Assembly: GCA_009695205.1 (NCBI GenBank)
Contig: SIBK01000003.1
Coordinates: forward strand, 1-64,000
Length of the DNA stretch: 64,000 nt
Origin: Pedosphaera sp.
GTDB taxonomy: Bacteria; Verrucomicrobiota; Verrucomicrobiia; Limisphaerales; UBA9464
Reading direction: 5' to 3'
Of the stretch, positions 16,995 to 26,208 are shown in pieces. Under the pieces are notes generated by a model that saw only the letters and a list, made by a program, of their open reading frames with translations, was not told the origin of the DNA and did no database searches. The stretch's first letter is position 1, and every line of letters starts with the position of its first letter. Made by a program: the position numbers and the translations under genes.

Positions 16995-18341
16995 ATGAAT
17001 ATCACTCACCCTCCAGGCCGATCGCTCCATCCGTTTGGAAAGTTCACGCATCCACTTCTGGCGGCACTCTGTGTCGCCACCGCCAGTTCCATCCCGTCTT
17101 CCGCAGACTCCTTACTCATCAGGAACGTTACCCTTCATCCCGTCAGCGAACCGGTCCTTACCAACGCCTCGCTGCTGGTGCGCGACGGGCGAATCACGGC
17201 GCTCGGCACCGTGAACGACACGGCCGACAAAACCGTCGATGCCACCGGATTGCATCTGTTTCCTGGTCTGATCGCCGCCGCCACGGTTCTAGGATTGCAG
17301 GAGATTGAAGCGGTGCGCGCCACCCGGGACACCACGGAGGTTGGGGATTATACACCCGATGTCAAAGCGTGGATCGCGGTGAATCCCGATTCTGAATTGA
17401 TTCCGGTCGCGCGCGCCAATGGCATTACGCACGCACAAGTCATCCCGATGGGTGGCATTGTCAGCGGTTGGTCGGGGGTGATCGCCCTGGATGGCTGGAC
17501 CACCGAGGATCTCGCCATTCGTCGCGAAGTCGGGCTCCATCTCAACTGGCCAAGCCAGGTGCTCGATACCACTCCCAAGTCCATGGTTCCCGGAAAGGAC
17601 AAGTGGAAATCGCCCGAAGATCAGGCCAAGGAGCGAGACAAAAAGCTTAAGGAAATTAACGACTTTTTTGACGATGCCGAAGCGTATGCTCGGACCCGGG
17701 ATGCCGCGAGCGTGTCAACGGCTTTCGGGACGGTACCCGCCTGGGAGGCCATGCTTCCGGCAATCCGCCGCGAGAAACCCTTGTGGATTCATGCCAATGA
17801 ATTGCGCCAGATCCGCTCGGCGCTCGAGTGGGCGGCGAGACGAAAGTTATCGGCTGTGCTCGTGGGCGGCCGTGATGCGTGGAGATGCGCCGAGTTAATC
17901 GCCTCCAACCGGGTGTCTGTGGTCCTGGAACATGTCTATACACTCCCGGCCCGTGACACCGACCCCTACGACGTTCATTTCGCCTCCGCTGCGGTGCTCA
18001 CGAAGGCGGGAGTCCACGTGATTTTTGGAGAGGGCACGGATCGGTTTGGCGCCTCCAACCTTCGCAACCTTCCTTATTCCGCAGCTCAAGCATTGGCCTA
18101 CGGACTCTCGCGGGAGGAAGCTTTGAAGGGCATCACTCTGTACCCGGCTCAGGCGATGGGCATTGCAGACCAACTCGGCTCGCTCGAACTCGGCAAAGCC
18201 GCCACCTTTTTTCTGGCGACCGGAGATATCCTGGACGTCCGCTCACGTGTCTTGCGGGTGTGGATCAACGGTCGCGAGACTTCCGTGGAAACCCGACACA
18301 CTCGGCTGTACGATCGATACAAGAATCGCCCGAAACCGTGA
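16995..18341 (+). CDS. Secreted amidohydrolase-family protein lacking the HxH metal motif
   Basis: A 448-residue protein with an N-terminal hydrophobic export segment ending SIPSSADSL. The composite beta domain SLLIRNVTLHPVSEP and ASLLVRDGRITALG is typical of amidohydrolases. Where active members read GLIDAHTH, this one has GLIAAATVLGLQEIEAVRAT, so both metal-binding histidines are replaced. Later motifs remain, such as LAYGLSREEALKGITLYPA and LGSLELGKAATFF. Relatives with a similar substitution are often encoded next to a second amidohydrolase, but none is adjacent here. It may be a pseudoenzyme or binding partner. It follows argB by 20 bp but is probably functionally separate. Confidence 0.8.
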   Translation: MNITHPPGRSLHPFGKFTHPLLAALCVATASSIPSSADSLLIRNVTLHPVSEPVLTNASLLVRDGRITALGTVNDTADKTVDATGLHLFPGLIAAATVLGLQEIEAVRATRDTTEVGDYTPDVKAWIAVNPDSELIPVARANGITHAQVIPMGGIVSGWSGVIALDGWTTEDLAIRREVGLHLNWPSQVLDTTPKSMVPGKDKWKSPEDQAKERDKKLKEINDFFDDAEAYARTRDAASVSTAFGTVPAWEAMLPAIRREKPLWIHANELRQIRSALEWAARRKLSAVLVGGRDAWRCAELIASNRVSVVLEHVYTLPARDTDPYDVHFASAAVLTKAGVHVIFGEGTDRFGASNLRNLPYSAAQALAYGLSREEALKGITLYPAQAMGIADQLGSLELGKAATFFLATGDILDVRSRVLRVWINGRETSVETRHTRLYDRYKNRPKP

Positions 18342-18491
18342 AGGGTCGGTGTTTCCCATGAGCCAAATGCGTCTTTGCAACTCGGACCACCTGCAGTGTC
18401 AAACATCGATTGCATCTTAGATTGCAACGCTTCGTCTAACCGTGTAGTCTGCCTGCGGATTTCACAAAACCTGCAACCCCCCTAAATCACT

Positions 18492-18581
18492 ATGGCTAAA
18501 GGCAACAACAGTCAGAAAAAAGAAGTCAAGAAACCGAAGAAAGAGAAACCCAAGGCTGGACCGGCTCGAAAAGGTGCCTGA
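18492..18581 (+). CDS. Very small lysine-rich protein (29 residues)
   Basis: An ATG-to-TGA frame encodes MAKGNNSQKKEVKKPKKEKP then KAGPARKGA. It is over one third lysine and probably disordered and nucleic-acid binding. I recognise this MxKGNNSQKKExKKPKK pattern from small conserved proteins in diverse bacteria, with no known function. No neighbouring gene overlaps it; the rest of 18342-18717 shows nothing else I can support. Confidence 0.6.
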   Translation: MAKGNNSQKKEVKKPKKEKPKAGPARKGA

Positions 18582-18717
18582 TCAGAGGTCAGTCCGCTGA
18601 CTCCGGCCGCAGTCTGGAAGGTAAACCAGGACTGCTGTCCGGAGTCCGCTGGGCAATTCGGCGATCGGCGATTTCATCGAAACCGGGGCCAGCCCGTCGA
18701 TTGCCTGTCAGGAATCA

Positions 18718-19635
18718 TCAAGGGCTTTGGGGAGTTCTGCCCTCGGATGGAGTTGCGCCGTGTTGATGGCCGTGGTCGGACTCTTCCAATTCTCGGATCA
18801 TTATCGAGATCAACAATCCGGCCACGAGTGCCAGCGACAATTTGAAGCGGTCGTGTGAATGAAACTGCAGTTCAGGCAGGAGATCGCTGCAAGCAATGCA
18901 AAGAAACGTCCCAGCGCAAAAGGCCAGTGTACACCCCAGAAAGGAGGCGTTGGAGTCCGAAAACTGGCCTGCGCCCATGTAGAACAATACGGCCCCCAGC
19001 GGTGTTGCGAGCGAAAACAGAACGTTCAAGAGATGTCGGGAACCCCGTGAACTCCCATTCACCGTCATCAATGTGGACACAGCCATCGCATCGAACGGCT
19101 TGTGCAAAATCACGGCGGTCGCCACGCCAAAACCCGCGAGCCCAGCATGGCCTTGAGTTCCCGCTTCGACAGCGGCTGCCATCGCCAAGCCATCCAGCAG
19201 CGAGTGAAGCGAGAGGCCCAGTGCCGTGCCGACCCAGGAGAGTTGTTTCGCAGATTTGTCCGCCAACGTGTGGGCGTGGGGCGAAGCCCCGTGGGCAGGG
19301 TGATTCGTTGCGCTGTGATCGTGGGAACAGCAGTCTTCCGGATCGCCCTCCGGAATATCATGGTGATGAAAATGGAAGAATCGCTGCAGGAAAAACATTG
19401 CTAGAAAGCCGCCCAGCACCCAGGGAACGGTCCGGTCGAGCGAGTGAAGCTGTTCCTCGGCGTCGGGTAGAAAATGCAGGAGAGCGATGCCGAGCATCAA
19501 CCCCGCTACCAGACTAATGGCAATCTGCAGACGGGTGTGCGTGAGGCGGATCAACAGCGGCAACCACCCGCCCGCGAGAGACGCCAGCAGGACGAATAGG
19601 CAATAAATTGACAGAAGCCAGCCTGAAGACGTCAT
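18718..19635 (-). CDS. ZIP family divalent metal transporter
   Basis: A 305-residue polytopic protein with about eight membrane helices. A His-rich variable loop follows the third helix (FFHFHHHD and HDHSATNHPAHG). The signature helices carry LGLSLHSLLDGLAMAAAVEA, with the conserved His and Asp, and VILHKPFDAMAVSTL. ZIP proteins move zinc, iron or related metals into the cytoplasm. A short His-containing tail (ESDHGHQHG) lies at the C-terminus. Metal specificity cannot be read from the sequence. Confidence 0.92.
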   Translation of the reverse strand: MTSSGWLLSIYCLFVLLASLAGGWLPLLIRLTHTRLQIAISLVAGLMLGIALLHFLPDAEEQLHSLDRTVPWVLGGFLAMFFLQRFFHFHHHDIPEGDPEDCCSHDHSATNHPAHGASPHAHTLADKSAKQLSWVGTALGLSLHSLLDGLAMAAAVEAGTQGHAGLAGFGVATAVILHKPFDAMAVSTLMTVNGSSRGSRHLLNVLFSLATPLGAVLFYMGAGQFSDSNASFLGCTLAFCAGTFLCIACSDLLPELQFHSHDRFKLSLALVAGLLISIMIRELEESDHGHQHGATPSEGRTPQSP

Positions 19636-19720
19636 GGCAGGAGGTCAGAACTACCGTTCACGTGGATATGGCACTCGGGAGGCAGAGGTCGTTCATGGGG
19701 ACCGCACATCGCAGGGGCGG

Positions 19721-20005
19721 TCACTCTGATTTGTCAGAGGGGGGAGGGCGTCGAAGGCCGACGTCGTGGGCGATTTCATCAAACTCCTCCGAACTGACTT
19801 CATGCAATTGTTTGCCACGGTGCGTCAATTTTTCGTTAATCTTAATGGCCTTCTCTGTCATCTCGTCGTGCGTCTCTTGCGTGCCGCCGATCAGCGCGAA
19901 ATTCGGCCCCGTTGTCACCCGCTTGTGACCATCCGTGTCGAATCCAACCCCCAATAGAATTGCCTTGGAGGGTTTGATCGATGGTTTTTTCGGTTTTTTC
20001 GCCAT
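19721..20005 (-). CDS. Conserved small hypothetical protein
   Basis: A 94-residue protein with a basic start MAKKPKKPSIKPSKAILLG, then GFDTDGHKRVTTGPNFALIG. The C-terminal part (THDEMTEKAIKINEKLTHRG, LHEVSSEEFDEIAHDVG) is helical and acidic. The segregated composition and lack of overlap with any other plausible frame support a real gene. I do not recognise a function. It lies between the ZIP transporter and a small secreted protein, both on the same strand. Confidence 0.6.
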   Translation of the reverse strand: MAKKPKKPSIKPSKAILLGVGFDTDGHKRVTTGPNFALIGGTQETHDEMTEKAIKINEKLTHRGKQLHEVSSEEFDEIAHDVGLRRPPPSDKSE

Positions 20006-20170
20006 GGGTCAAACGTACGGACCGGATGCCAGAGGGCAAACGGGAAAAACGCACATGGAACATATCCTGACCGAAGCCAAAAGCGGCCAAGTCGTTCCGC
20101 TGGGCATCGAATGAGTGAGAGGATGCCACATCTGGAAATCTCCCGGGCTGGGCGTTTGCGATCTGTGGCA

Positions 20171-20202
20171 ATAAAAAACCCCTCGAGGGATACCCGAAGG
20201 GG
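20171..20202 (-). terminator. Rho-independent terminator of the small secreted protein gene
   Basis: On the minus strand CCCCTTCGGG, a TAT loop and CCCTCGAGGGG form a GC-rich hairpin with one small internal loop. It is followed immediately by six T residues. It lies 37 bp after the stop codon at 20239. Confidence 0.8.
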
Positions 20203-20238
20203 TGACAGGAGGCCGGCTTCTTTCCGGTGGCCAATTTT

Positions 20239-20436
20239 CTAGAACTTCTTGGCCATCTGGAACGTCTTGACTCTCGACTTGGCCTGCTCGGATTTGCCAG
20301 CACACGCCGTTGTGGCCTTGCTGGAGCACTGCTTAGTGGCAACGGCCTTGGAGTCACAGGAGGCTTTGGTGTCGCCGGCGAAGCCTGCGACAGTAGCAAA
20401 TGCGGCGACGGTCAGGGAAACAATAATCTTTTTCAT
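20239..20436 (-). CDS. Small secreted Cys-containing protein
   Basis: A 65-residue protein from the ATG at 20436. The open frame reaches further upstream, but MKKIIVSLTVAAFATVAGFA is a textbook signal peptide, so I start there. The mature part, GDTKASCDSKAVATKQCSSK then ATTACAGKSEQAKSRVK, has three cysteines in an Ala/Lys/Ser-rich chain. Function is unknown. It has its own terminator downstream and is divergent from the methyltransferase at 20524. Confidence 0.65.
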   Translation of the reverse strand: MKKIIVSLTVAAFATVAGFAGDTKASCDSKAVATKQCSSKATTACAGKSEQAKSRVKTFQMAKKF

Positions 20437-20523
20437 AGGTCTTGTGAATTCGGTCAGTAGTAGGACATCGGATTCGTCGATCTTGCTCAAGAAAAAAATG
20501 AAAAAGTGTTGGGGATGGGATAA

Positions 20524-21852
20524 ATGACCTGGATCTTCGCGTTGGCAAGCGAGCAGAATACGCGCAAAGAAGGGGCAATTGTTGGAAAGATTCTCGACTT
20601 GAGGCAAGAGGGTCGCTCTGTTGTCAGTCTTCTGGAGGTCCAATTGGCATTGGGTTCCAGTTTTTCCGTGGATTCGCCTGTTAAAAATCTAGAATTGGAC
20701 CGATCCCAGTCGACGTCGGCATCTCTGAACCGAGGCGACCGCGTCGAATTGCTAATCACAGATCTTGCTTTCGGTGGGGAAGGGGTTGGGCGGGTGGGGG
20801 ACCTCGTTGTCTTCGTCCCGGAGGTCATCCCCGGAGAGCGGGTCGAGGTCAAGATCACGGACCGGAAGAAGACCTTTGCCCGGGGTATCCTGGCCGGGGT
20901 TCTTGAACGATCGCCCCATCGGACGACCCCTCAATGTCGCTATTTTGGCGAATGCGGCGGATGTCAGTACCAGCATCTCGAGTACGGGCAACAGGTTCTT
21001 TGGAAGCGAAAGCAGGTAGCCGATCTATTCCAGCGGGTCGGCGGGTTCGATCCGGGGCTCATCGAACCGGTCATTCCCTGTCCTCAACCCTACCATTATC
21101 GAAATCGGATTCTGGTTCGGAGCCAATGGAACAAACCAGGCCAAACTTTGGATCTGGGATTTGTACGGGCCGACTCCCGCCTCGTGGCGGACATTGAAGA
21201 ATGCGCGATCGCTGAGCCTCCATTGAACGATGCCATTCGTGAATGGCGCGCCCATCCCCCTCCCAAAGGGGGACTCAAAACGCTTCTCCGTATTCCTCCG
21301 GAGAATTGGGATGTGCCGGAGCATTCCTTTTTCCAGAATAATTTCTTCCTCCTGCCCGAGCTCGTTCGCGTTGTCCGGAATCGTCTTCAGGATTCAGGAG
21401 TGAAGTCACTCATCGATGCCTACTGCGGGGTTGGCTTTTTTGGAATCGAGACAGCAGACCTGATGGAGTCTTTTGTGGGCGTGGAGTTGGACGCACCGGC
21501 GATCCAAGCGGCTCGTCGAAACGCCGCCCGCAGGGGAATCCTCAATGGCACGTTTTTTGCCGGCGATGCCGATCAAGTGCTACCCCGACTGCTCGATGCG
21601 CAGGCGGCCAACCAGACTGCGGTGCTCATTGATCCCCCTCGGGCGGGTTGTCGCCCCCCGACGCTCGCGGTGCTTCGAACTGTTCAGCCTCGGCAGATTC
21701 TTTACGTCTCGTGCCATCCGGCGACACTCGCGCGGGATCTCAAGATCCTATGCGAGGGTGGGCGTTATGAGCTTCGGAGCGTCACTCCCTTCGATATGTT
21801 TCCCCAGACGCAGCACGTGGAATGCGTCGCGGACGTCCGCCGCCCCGAGTGA
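20524..21852 (+). CDS. RlmD/TrmA-family RNA (uracil-5-)-methyltransferase
   Basis: A class I SAM-dependent enzyme that methylates C5 of uracil in rRNA or tRNA. An N-terminal TRAM domain starts near residue 70 (RGDRVELLITDLAFGGEGVG). The iron-sulfur cysteines follow (CRYFGECGGCQYQH). Then come FFQNNFFLLPEL, the SAM site DAYCGVGFFGIETADLME, IDPPRAGC and the catalytic cysteine in YVSCHPATLARDL. The first ~65 residues before the TRAM domain have little character, so a downstream GTG (20668) or TTG could be the real start. Specificity within the family cannot be fixed by reading. Confidence 0.88.
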   Translation: MTWIFALASEQNTRKEGAIVGKILDLRQEGRSVVSLLEVQLALGSSFSVDSPVKNLELDRSQSTSASLNRGDRVELLITDLAFGGEGVGRVGDLVVFVPEVIPGERVEVKITDRKKTFARGILAGVLERSPHRTTPQCRYFGECGGCQYQHLEYGQQVLWKRKQVADLFQRVGGFDPGLIEPVIPCPQPYHYRNRILVRSQWNKPGQTLDLGFVRADSRLVADIEECAIAEPPLNDAIREWRAHPPPKGGLKTLLRIPPENWDVPEHSFFQNNFFLLPELVRVVRNRLQDSGVKSLIDAYCGVGFFGIETADLMESFVGVELDAPAIQAARRNAARRGILNGTFFAGDADQVLPRLLDAQAANQTAVLIDPPRAGCRPPTLAVLRTVQPRQILYVSCHPATLARDLKILCEGGRYELRSVTPFDMFPQTQHVECVADVRRPE

Positions 21853-21885
21853 CGACCGATGCGGGGTTTCTGTGGAGGCTATTGA

Positions 21886-24800
21886 TCAGCGTGAAAGCGG
21901 AATGTGTTGATTGAGAATAACCTTCAGACGGGCAAAGACGTTCGGTCCGATCGAACGCGCCCGCCAGGTTTCAAGCACTGCCCCAGAAGCCGCGGTTCGA
22001 TTCAGCGGCGACGCAAGGATCCACGTTCGAAGGTCGGCGGAGGTTTCGATAACGACAGCGCCATCCGCCGCATCCAGGTCATGCGGAAGTGTTATATCGA
22101 TGCAACCCTCTTTGCTGACGGACGGGATCAGCGGCCCTGGACCGGTGAATTTGATCAAATCACTCGTCCCGAAAATGTATTCGATGATGGCGGGCACTCC
22201 GTCACCATCGCTGTCATCCGTGGCAACACCGTGAAATGGCCTCCCTTCCTCCGTCCCCGGACTGCCGCCCACGGCACTGCTGGCTTTCCATGCGAATGGG
22301 GAACCCGGATCAGGATTGGTTTGCGGCGCAATCAAAACAAGGCTGGTGCCGGCTCCGTCGGGCGTTAAAGGCCAGGGAGTGATGTCGCCGTACGTAAAAT
22401 CCTTGATGGGTATAACTCCAGAGGCCGGCATCAGGGTGATGCGCTCACCGCCATTGTTCAGGGTGGTGCTGTTTAGAAACTGTGCTTCGCGCACAACCAA
22501 GCGCTGACCTGGAGGAAGGACAGTGCCCGCGGGAAGGATGTAATCGACACCGCGCTTAAAGTAGGTGCCGCTCGCGTCGACAGGAGCGTCGCTAATGTTC
22601 ATCAGTTCGATGAACTCGCTGTCCGGTGGCGCCGGGTGATAGTGGATCTTGGAAATGACGATATTCGATGCATCGGCGATGACAGTATTCAGCGAGTAAA
22701 AGCGGGCCTCGTTGAGCGGCGACCATTCTCCGTCCGCCGATCGCCGCGCGCGCAATCGAACGAGTGTTGCACCGTTGATGGCATATTCTCCGGGCAAAGG
22801 TTCAGTCAGGGCGATCGCATTGGGATGAATGGCACCGCCGGTCAGCCGTGGGTCGGACCCGTCCAGGGTTGCATAGACAACCGTGCCCGGCGGTATCGAG
22901 ATGGGGGGTTGGCTCCCCGGCGGCACCGCTCCACCTTCTTGGGAGAATTCGGGCGCATCGAGGGGATACCATCCACGCGCCCTGATCTGCCTGAGCATTG
23001 TGGCACACCGCGTCGGGATGAATCTGTCGCGGATCCGCGCGACCTCTGTCTCCCACTCCTGGTCACGGTCCCAGGGTAGGGAAGTCGCGCTGTCGGGCTG
23101 CCAGCGGGCCGTTTCAGCGACAATGCCGGCGCGGATTTGCGACGCGCGTTGGTTGAAGATGGACTGGGCGCGAGCGGTGTCGAGAGCGCCACCGTGATAG
23201 CAAGCCTTGTAGAATCGGTCGCGGAATAGGATCCGGAATTCAGGGAAATCCATCAAAGTCCGGCCGGCGCCGGGAAGGGCGACAACCAAACCGTCCGGCG
23301 CAAGCGTCTTCTTTGGCTGGAAATACAGGCCGGCAGGAGATGTGACATCGGCGGACGGATCGTTCCAAATAACGTCGTTATCATACGAAAAAAAGATCCA
23401 GCCGGTGCCGTCCGGTCGATTCGGTCCGGCGGCCATCCAATTCTGGTTGGGATTCCAATCCCAGACGTTGCCCGCCCAGAAATTGAGAATCATATAGTCT
23501 GCAAGTTGAGTTAGATTGATCCACCGGGCCGCCTCCGTGAAGCTTGTTGCCGCGGCGGCTTTCAACTTTTTCCACGTGGTCTGCCAGTTGGGACTTCCGT
23601 TCTCGCCCGGAGTCGCGGCGTTGGTCCAGTCGAAGCTGTCAGAACCCCCGGGGAGGTAGCTGGCGAGAAAATGTTCGTCGGGATATTCACGCAGCTGATA
23701 TAAACCGTGGTAGGCTCCATTGACGAATACGTGGGTGAATCGGCCATGCGGCGCGATGTGGTCCATCGCGAGGTGCAGATCGTCCATGACGGAAGCACGA
23801 AGGTACAACGCATCGCCCTTGATTCCTGGCATGGGAGGATTGCCGGGAGCTGCCATCCAGAAAAAGGAGTCATGCGAGCCACTTCGAAGGCTGAGCCGGT
23901 CAAAACTCTCGGTCGGCGGACGGAGTGGACCGGACGAATGGTCCTTGAAGAGATTATAATGGAGTTTAGAGCGGCCATATTCACTGCGGAAATAGAGGCG
24001 TAGATTGTTTTTGGGTGAGCTGAGACTGTGAGCTCCCACCGCCTGGATGCCGCAGTCAATCTGGAAGCCCGGCTCGGTCATGGCGGGACTGATCAGTTCG
24101 ATCGAGGTTTCCGTTTCGTCGGGCGTCGGCACACCGGATGGATCATTAATGGAAATCGCCGGCAGTGAGAGCAGGGCATCACTCATCAACAGGCGGTAGA
24201 CAGGATGGCGCTTGATCGCCGACGTCTTGGCCGAGGAATTCGAGTTGGTCTGGCCGACGATTCCATCACTCGATGGACTCGTGACGCCATTGACAAACAG
24301 ATACGTGTGGGTGGCAACGTGATTGCCAGCCGCCTCCCGGTGGGAGGCGACCGCCCGGATCCGCCTGGTGCCGCGGGTCGCGCCACCGGTATCGGGCGAA
24401 ATCACAAGAGGAGCCATATACGTCAGACCATAATCAGAGGTTGGCTTTGTGCCGTCCGTTGTATAGTGAATGGTCGAGCCAGGAATGGTGGCGGTCAGTT
24501 CGAGGATCTGCGATGACACGAAATAGCCGCGCGGCAGGCCGAAGCGGACTTCATTCAATCCGAAGGCGAAGGCGGGTCCATTGGACACGCCAGGAGTGGG
24601 CAGCATAAAGCCGCGTCCGCCGCCCGATTGCGACCGGCCGAACGCGAGATTGACGAAGCGCGCCCCCGGAGGGCACAAGTCCACCACCGATTCATCCGAT
24701 CGAACGAGAGCGAGGTAAGTGCCACCGGATCCGCCGATTCGAAAATTCGTGTGCAAGTTTCCACGGATCGGCTTTCGGTCTTTTCCCGAAGCGAAAACTA

Positions 24801-26208
24801 CCAGGTATCCATCGGGCGGCATCACGCGCGCTGGAAAGATCCACTTGTCGAGATGATTCGGGTCGTCGGTGAGTCGCCAACCGGATAGATTGACGGCTGT
24901 GTTCAACGGATTGTGCAGTTCGATCCAATCGGCTGCCGTGCCCTCCTCATCCTTCAAGCCGCCGTCATTGATTGCAAGAAACTCATTGATCTGCACGTCC
25001 CGATCAAGCACGGCCAACGAAAAGACGTTTTCAATCGACAATCCCGCGCGATCCGTGGATCGAACGCGAATGGTGAGTGCCGCACGGCCAGCCGGAACGA
25101 GCTGTCCCGTGCTTAGGGCATCGCCGGAGATCTCGAAAAGCGCGTTATCCGCGTCGCCTATGCCAGCGACTAGCGTGTAAACGAAGGCGTCCGCGAAGTT
25201 GGCGTCCACGGTTGCAAAGCGTCCGAGAGCCATCCCCTTGCTCGCATCGCGCATGACTTGATCGGCGGTCGTCACGAGTGCTGACGGAGCGTGGGGTTCG
25301 GTCACGGTGAGTGTGAATTCCTTTTCGATCCACCGCTCCGTCGGATCCGTGGAACGAATGCGCACACTATAACTTGTGCCAATCGGGCCAAGTGGTGCGG
25401 CCGTCCGAAGTGTCGATCCGTCCATGACGAAGCCGTCCGAGGGGTTGGACAGAAGTGTATACGTGTGAATATCACCTGGGTTCGGGTCAGCGGTCCTCAA
25501 CGTTGACGCTACGGAGCCCGGCAGCATTGTTGGAAAAAGGTCAAGCGGCCGGATCAAAATATCCGTTGGCGCCGACGGGCCGGCAGCTTTGGCGACGCCT
25601 GAAATGCGGAACGCGTACGTTCGTTTCAGGGTTGTAAACGTCGTTCCACCTTGCGCGGGCTGCGGCGCCGCATTTTCGATCAGGCGTCCTGCGTTGGCCG
25701 ATTGAGGTCCCCCCGTCAGCCAGATTGGGTTGCCTCCGTCGGTGTAGGGCACCACGCTCCCGCCGCCGCCTGTACCGTCGGGATTCGCGACGGAAAAGCC
25801 CGGCGCAATTGTTTCACCGGGACGCAGTGAAAACAGAACCGGTGCGTCACCAAATGGGAACGATTTGGCGCCGATCGACGAATAATCGGCGCCAGCCACC
25901 CTCGTTTTTCCGAGGGCGACAACGATGAATTGATTGGGGCCGACGACCCTGGCAACGAACGGCGTGAACCGCCCACGTGCCGATCCAATCAAGATATCAC
26001 ATTGCATCAGCGTGATGTCCTCAGGGGAGCCGCTTGTATTTGTATAAGTCTTTCTTTCATCCACAACCATGATGGCGGACCAACTGTCAAGGATTCCGCC
26101 GGTTGCCGGAGTATTGCCGAGCGTCAGGACATCCGCGTGCGCGAACGAGCATGACAGAGCCGTACCCAGCATCCATAGCACGGCGAGTTGAGGCAGGTGC
26201 GACATCAT
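21886..26208 (-). CDS. Giant secreted CotH-like protein with lamin-tail and chitobiase-type domains
   Basis: A 1440-residue protein with a signal peptide (LAVLWMLGTALSCSFAHA). Domains in order: a novel N-terminal region; two cadherin-like repeats (FTLTVTEPHAPSALV, FSLAVLDRDVQINEF); a lamin-tail domain (TAADWIELHNPLNTAVNLSG); a chitobiase C-terminal-like domain (STIHYTTDGTKPTSDYG). A CotH kinase-like region follows, with YLRASVMDDLHLAMDHI, HVFVNGAYHGLYQLREYPDE and IFFSYDNDVIWNDPSA. After it come a second chitobiase-like strand pair (VYATLDGSDPRLTGG) and a second lamin-tail domain (SEFIELMNISDAPVDASG). CotH relatives phosphorylate spore-coat proteins, but bacterial secreted versions are untested. 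Its start overlaps the next upstream gene by 4 bp. Confidence 0.9.
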   Translation of the reverse strand: MMSHLPQLAVLWMLGTALSCSFAHADVLTLGNTPATGGILDSWSAIMVVDERKTYTNTSGSPEDITLMQCDILIGSARGRFTPFVARVVGPNQFIVVALGKTRVAGADYSSIGAKSFPFGDAPVLFSLRPGETIAPGFSVANPDGTGGGGSVVPYTDGGNPIWLTGGPQSANAGRLIENAAPQPAQGGTTFTTLKRTYAFRISGVAKAAGPSAPTDILIRPLDLFPTMLPGSVASTLRTADPNPGDIHTYTLLSNPSDGFVMDGSTLRTAAPLGPIGTSYSVRIRSTDPTERWIEKEFTLTVTEPHAPSALVTTADQVMRDASKGMALGRFATVDANFADAFVYTLVAGIGDADNALFEISGDALSTGQLVPAGRAALTIRVRSTDRAGLSIENVFSLAVLDRDVQINEFLAINDGGLKDEEGTAADWIELHNPLNTAVNLSGWRLTDDPNHLDKWIFPARVMPPDGYLVVFASGKDRKPIRGNLHTNFRIGGSGGTYLALVRSDESVVDLCPPGARFVNLAFGRSQSGGGRGFMLPTPGVSNGPAFAFGLNEVRFGLPRGYFVSSQILELTATIPGSTIHYTTDGTKPTSDYGLTYMAPLVISPDTGGATRGTRRIRAVASHREAAGNHVATHTYLFVNGVTSPSSDGIVGQTNSNSSAKTSAIKRHPVYRLLMSDALLSLPAISINDPSGVPTPDETETSIELISPAMTEPGFQIDCGIQAVGAHSLSSPKNNLRLYFRSEYGRSKLHYNLFKDHSSGPLRPPTESFDRLSLRSGSHDSFFWMAAPGNPPMPGIKGDALYLRASVMDDLHLAMDHIAPHGRFTHVFVNGAYHGLYQLREYPDEHFLASYLPGGSDSFDWTNAATPGENGSPNWQTTWKKLKAAAATSFTEAARWINLTQLADYMILNFWAGNVWDWNPNQNWMAAGPNRPDGTGWIFFSYDNDVIWNDPSADVTSPAGLYFQPKKTLAPDGLVVALPGAGRTLMDFPEFRILFRDRFYKACYHGGALDTARAQSIFNQRASQIRAGIVAETARWQPDSATSLPWDRDQEWETEVARIRDRFIPTRCATMLRQIRARGWYPLDAPEFSQEGGAVPPGSQPPISIPPGTVVYATLDGSDPRLTGGAIHPNAIALTEPLPGEYAINGATLVRLRARRSADGEWSPLNEARFYSLNTVIADASNIVISKIHYHPAPPDSEFIELMNISDAPVDASGTYFKRGVDYILPAGTVLPPGQRLVVREAQFLNSTTLNNGGERITLMPASGVIPIKDFTYGDITPWPLTPDGAGTSLVLIAPQTNPDPGSPFAWKASSAVGGSPGTEEGRPFHGVATDDSDGDGVPAIIEYIFGTSDLIKFTGPGPLIPSVSKEGCIDITLPHDLDAADGAVVIETSADLRTWILASPLNRTAASGAVLETWRARSIGPNVFARLKVILNQHIPLSR

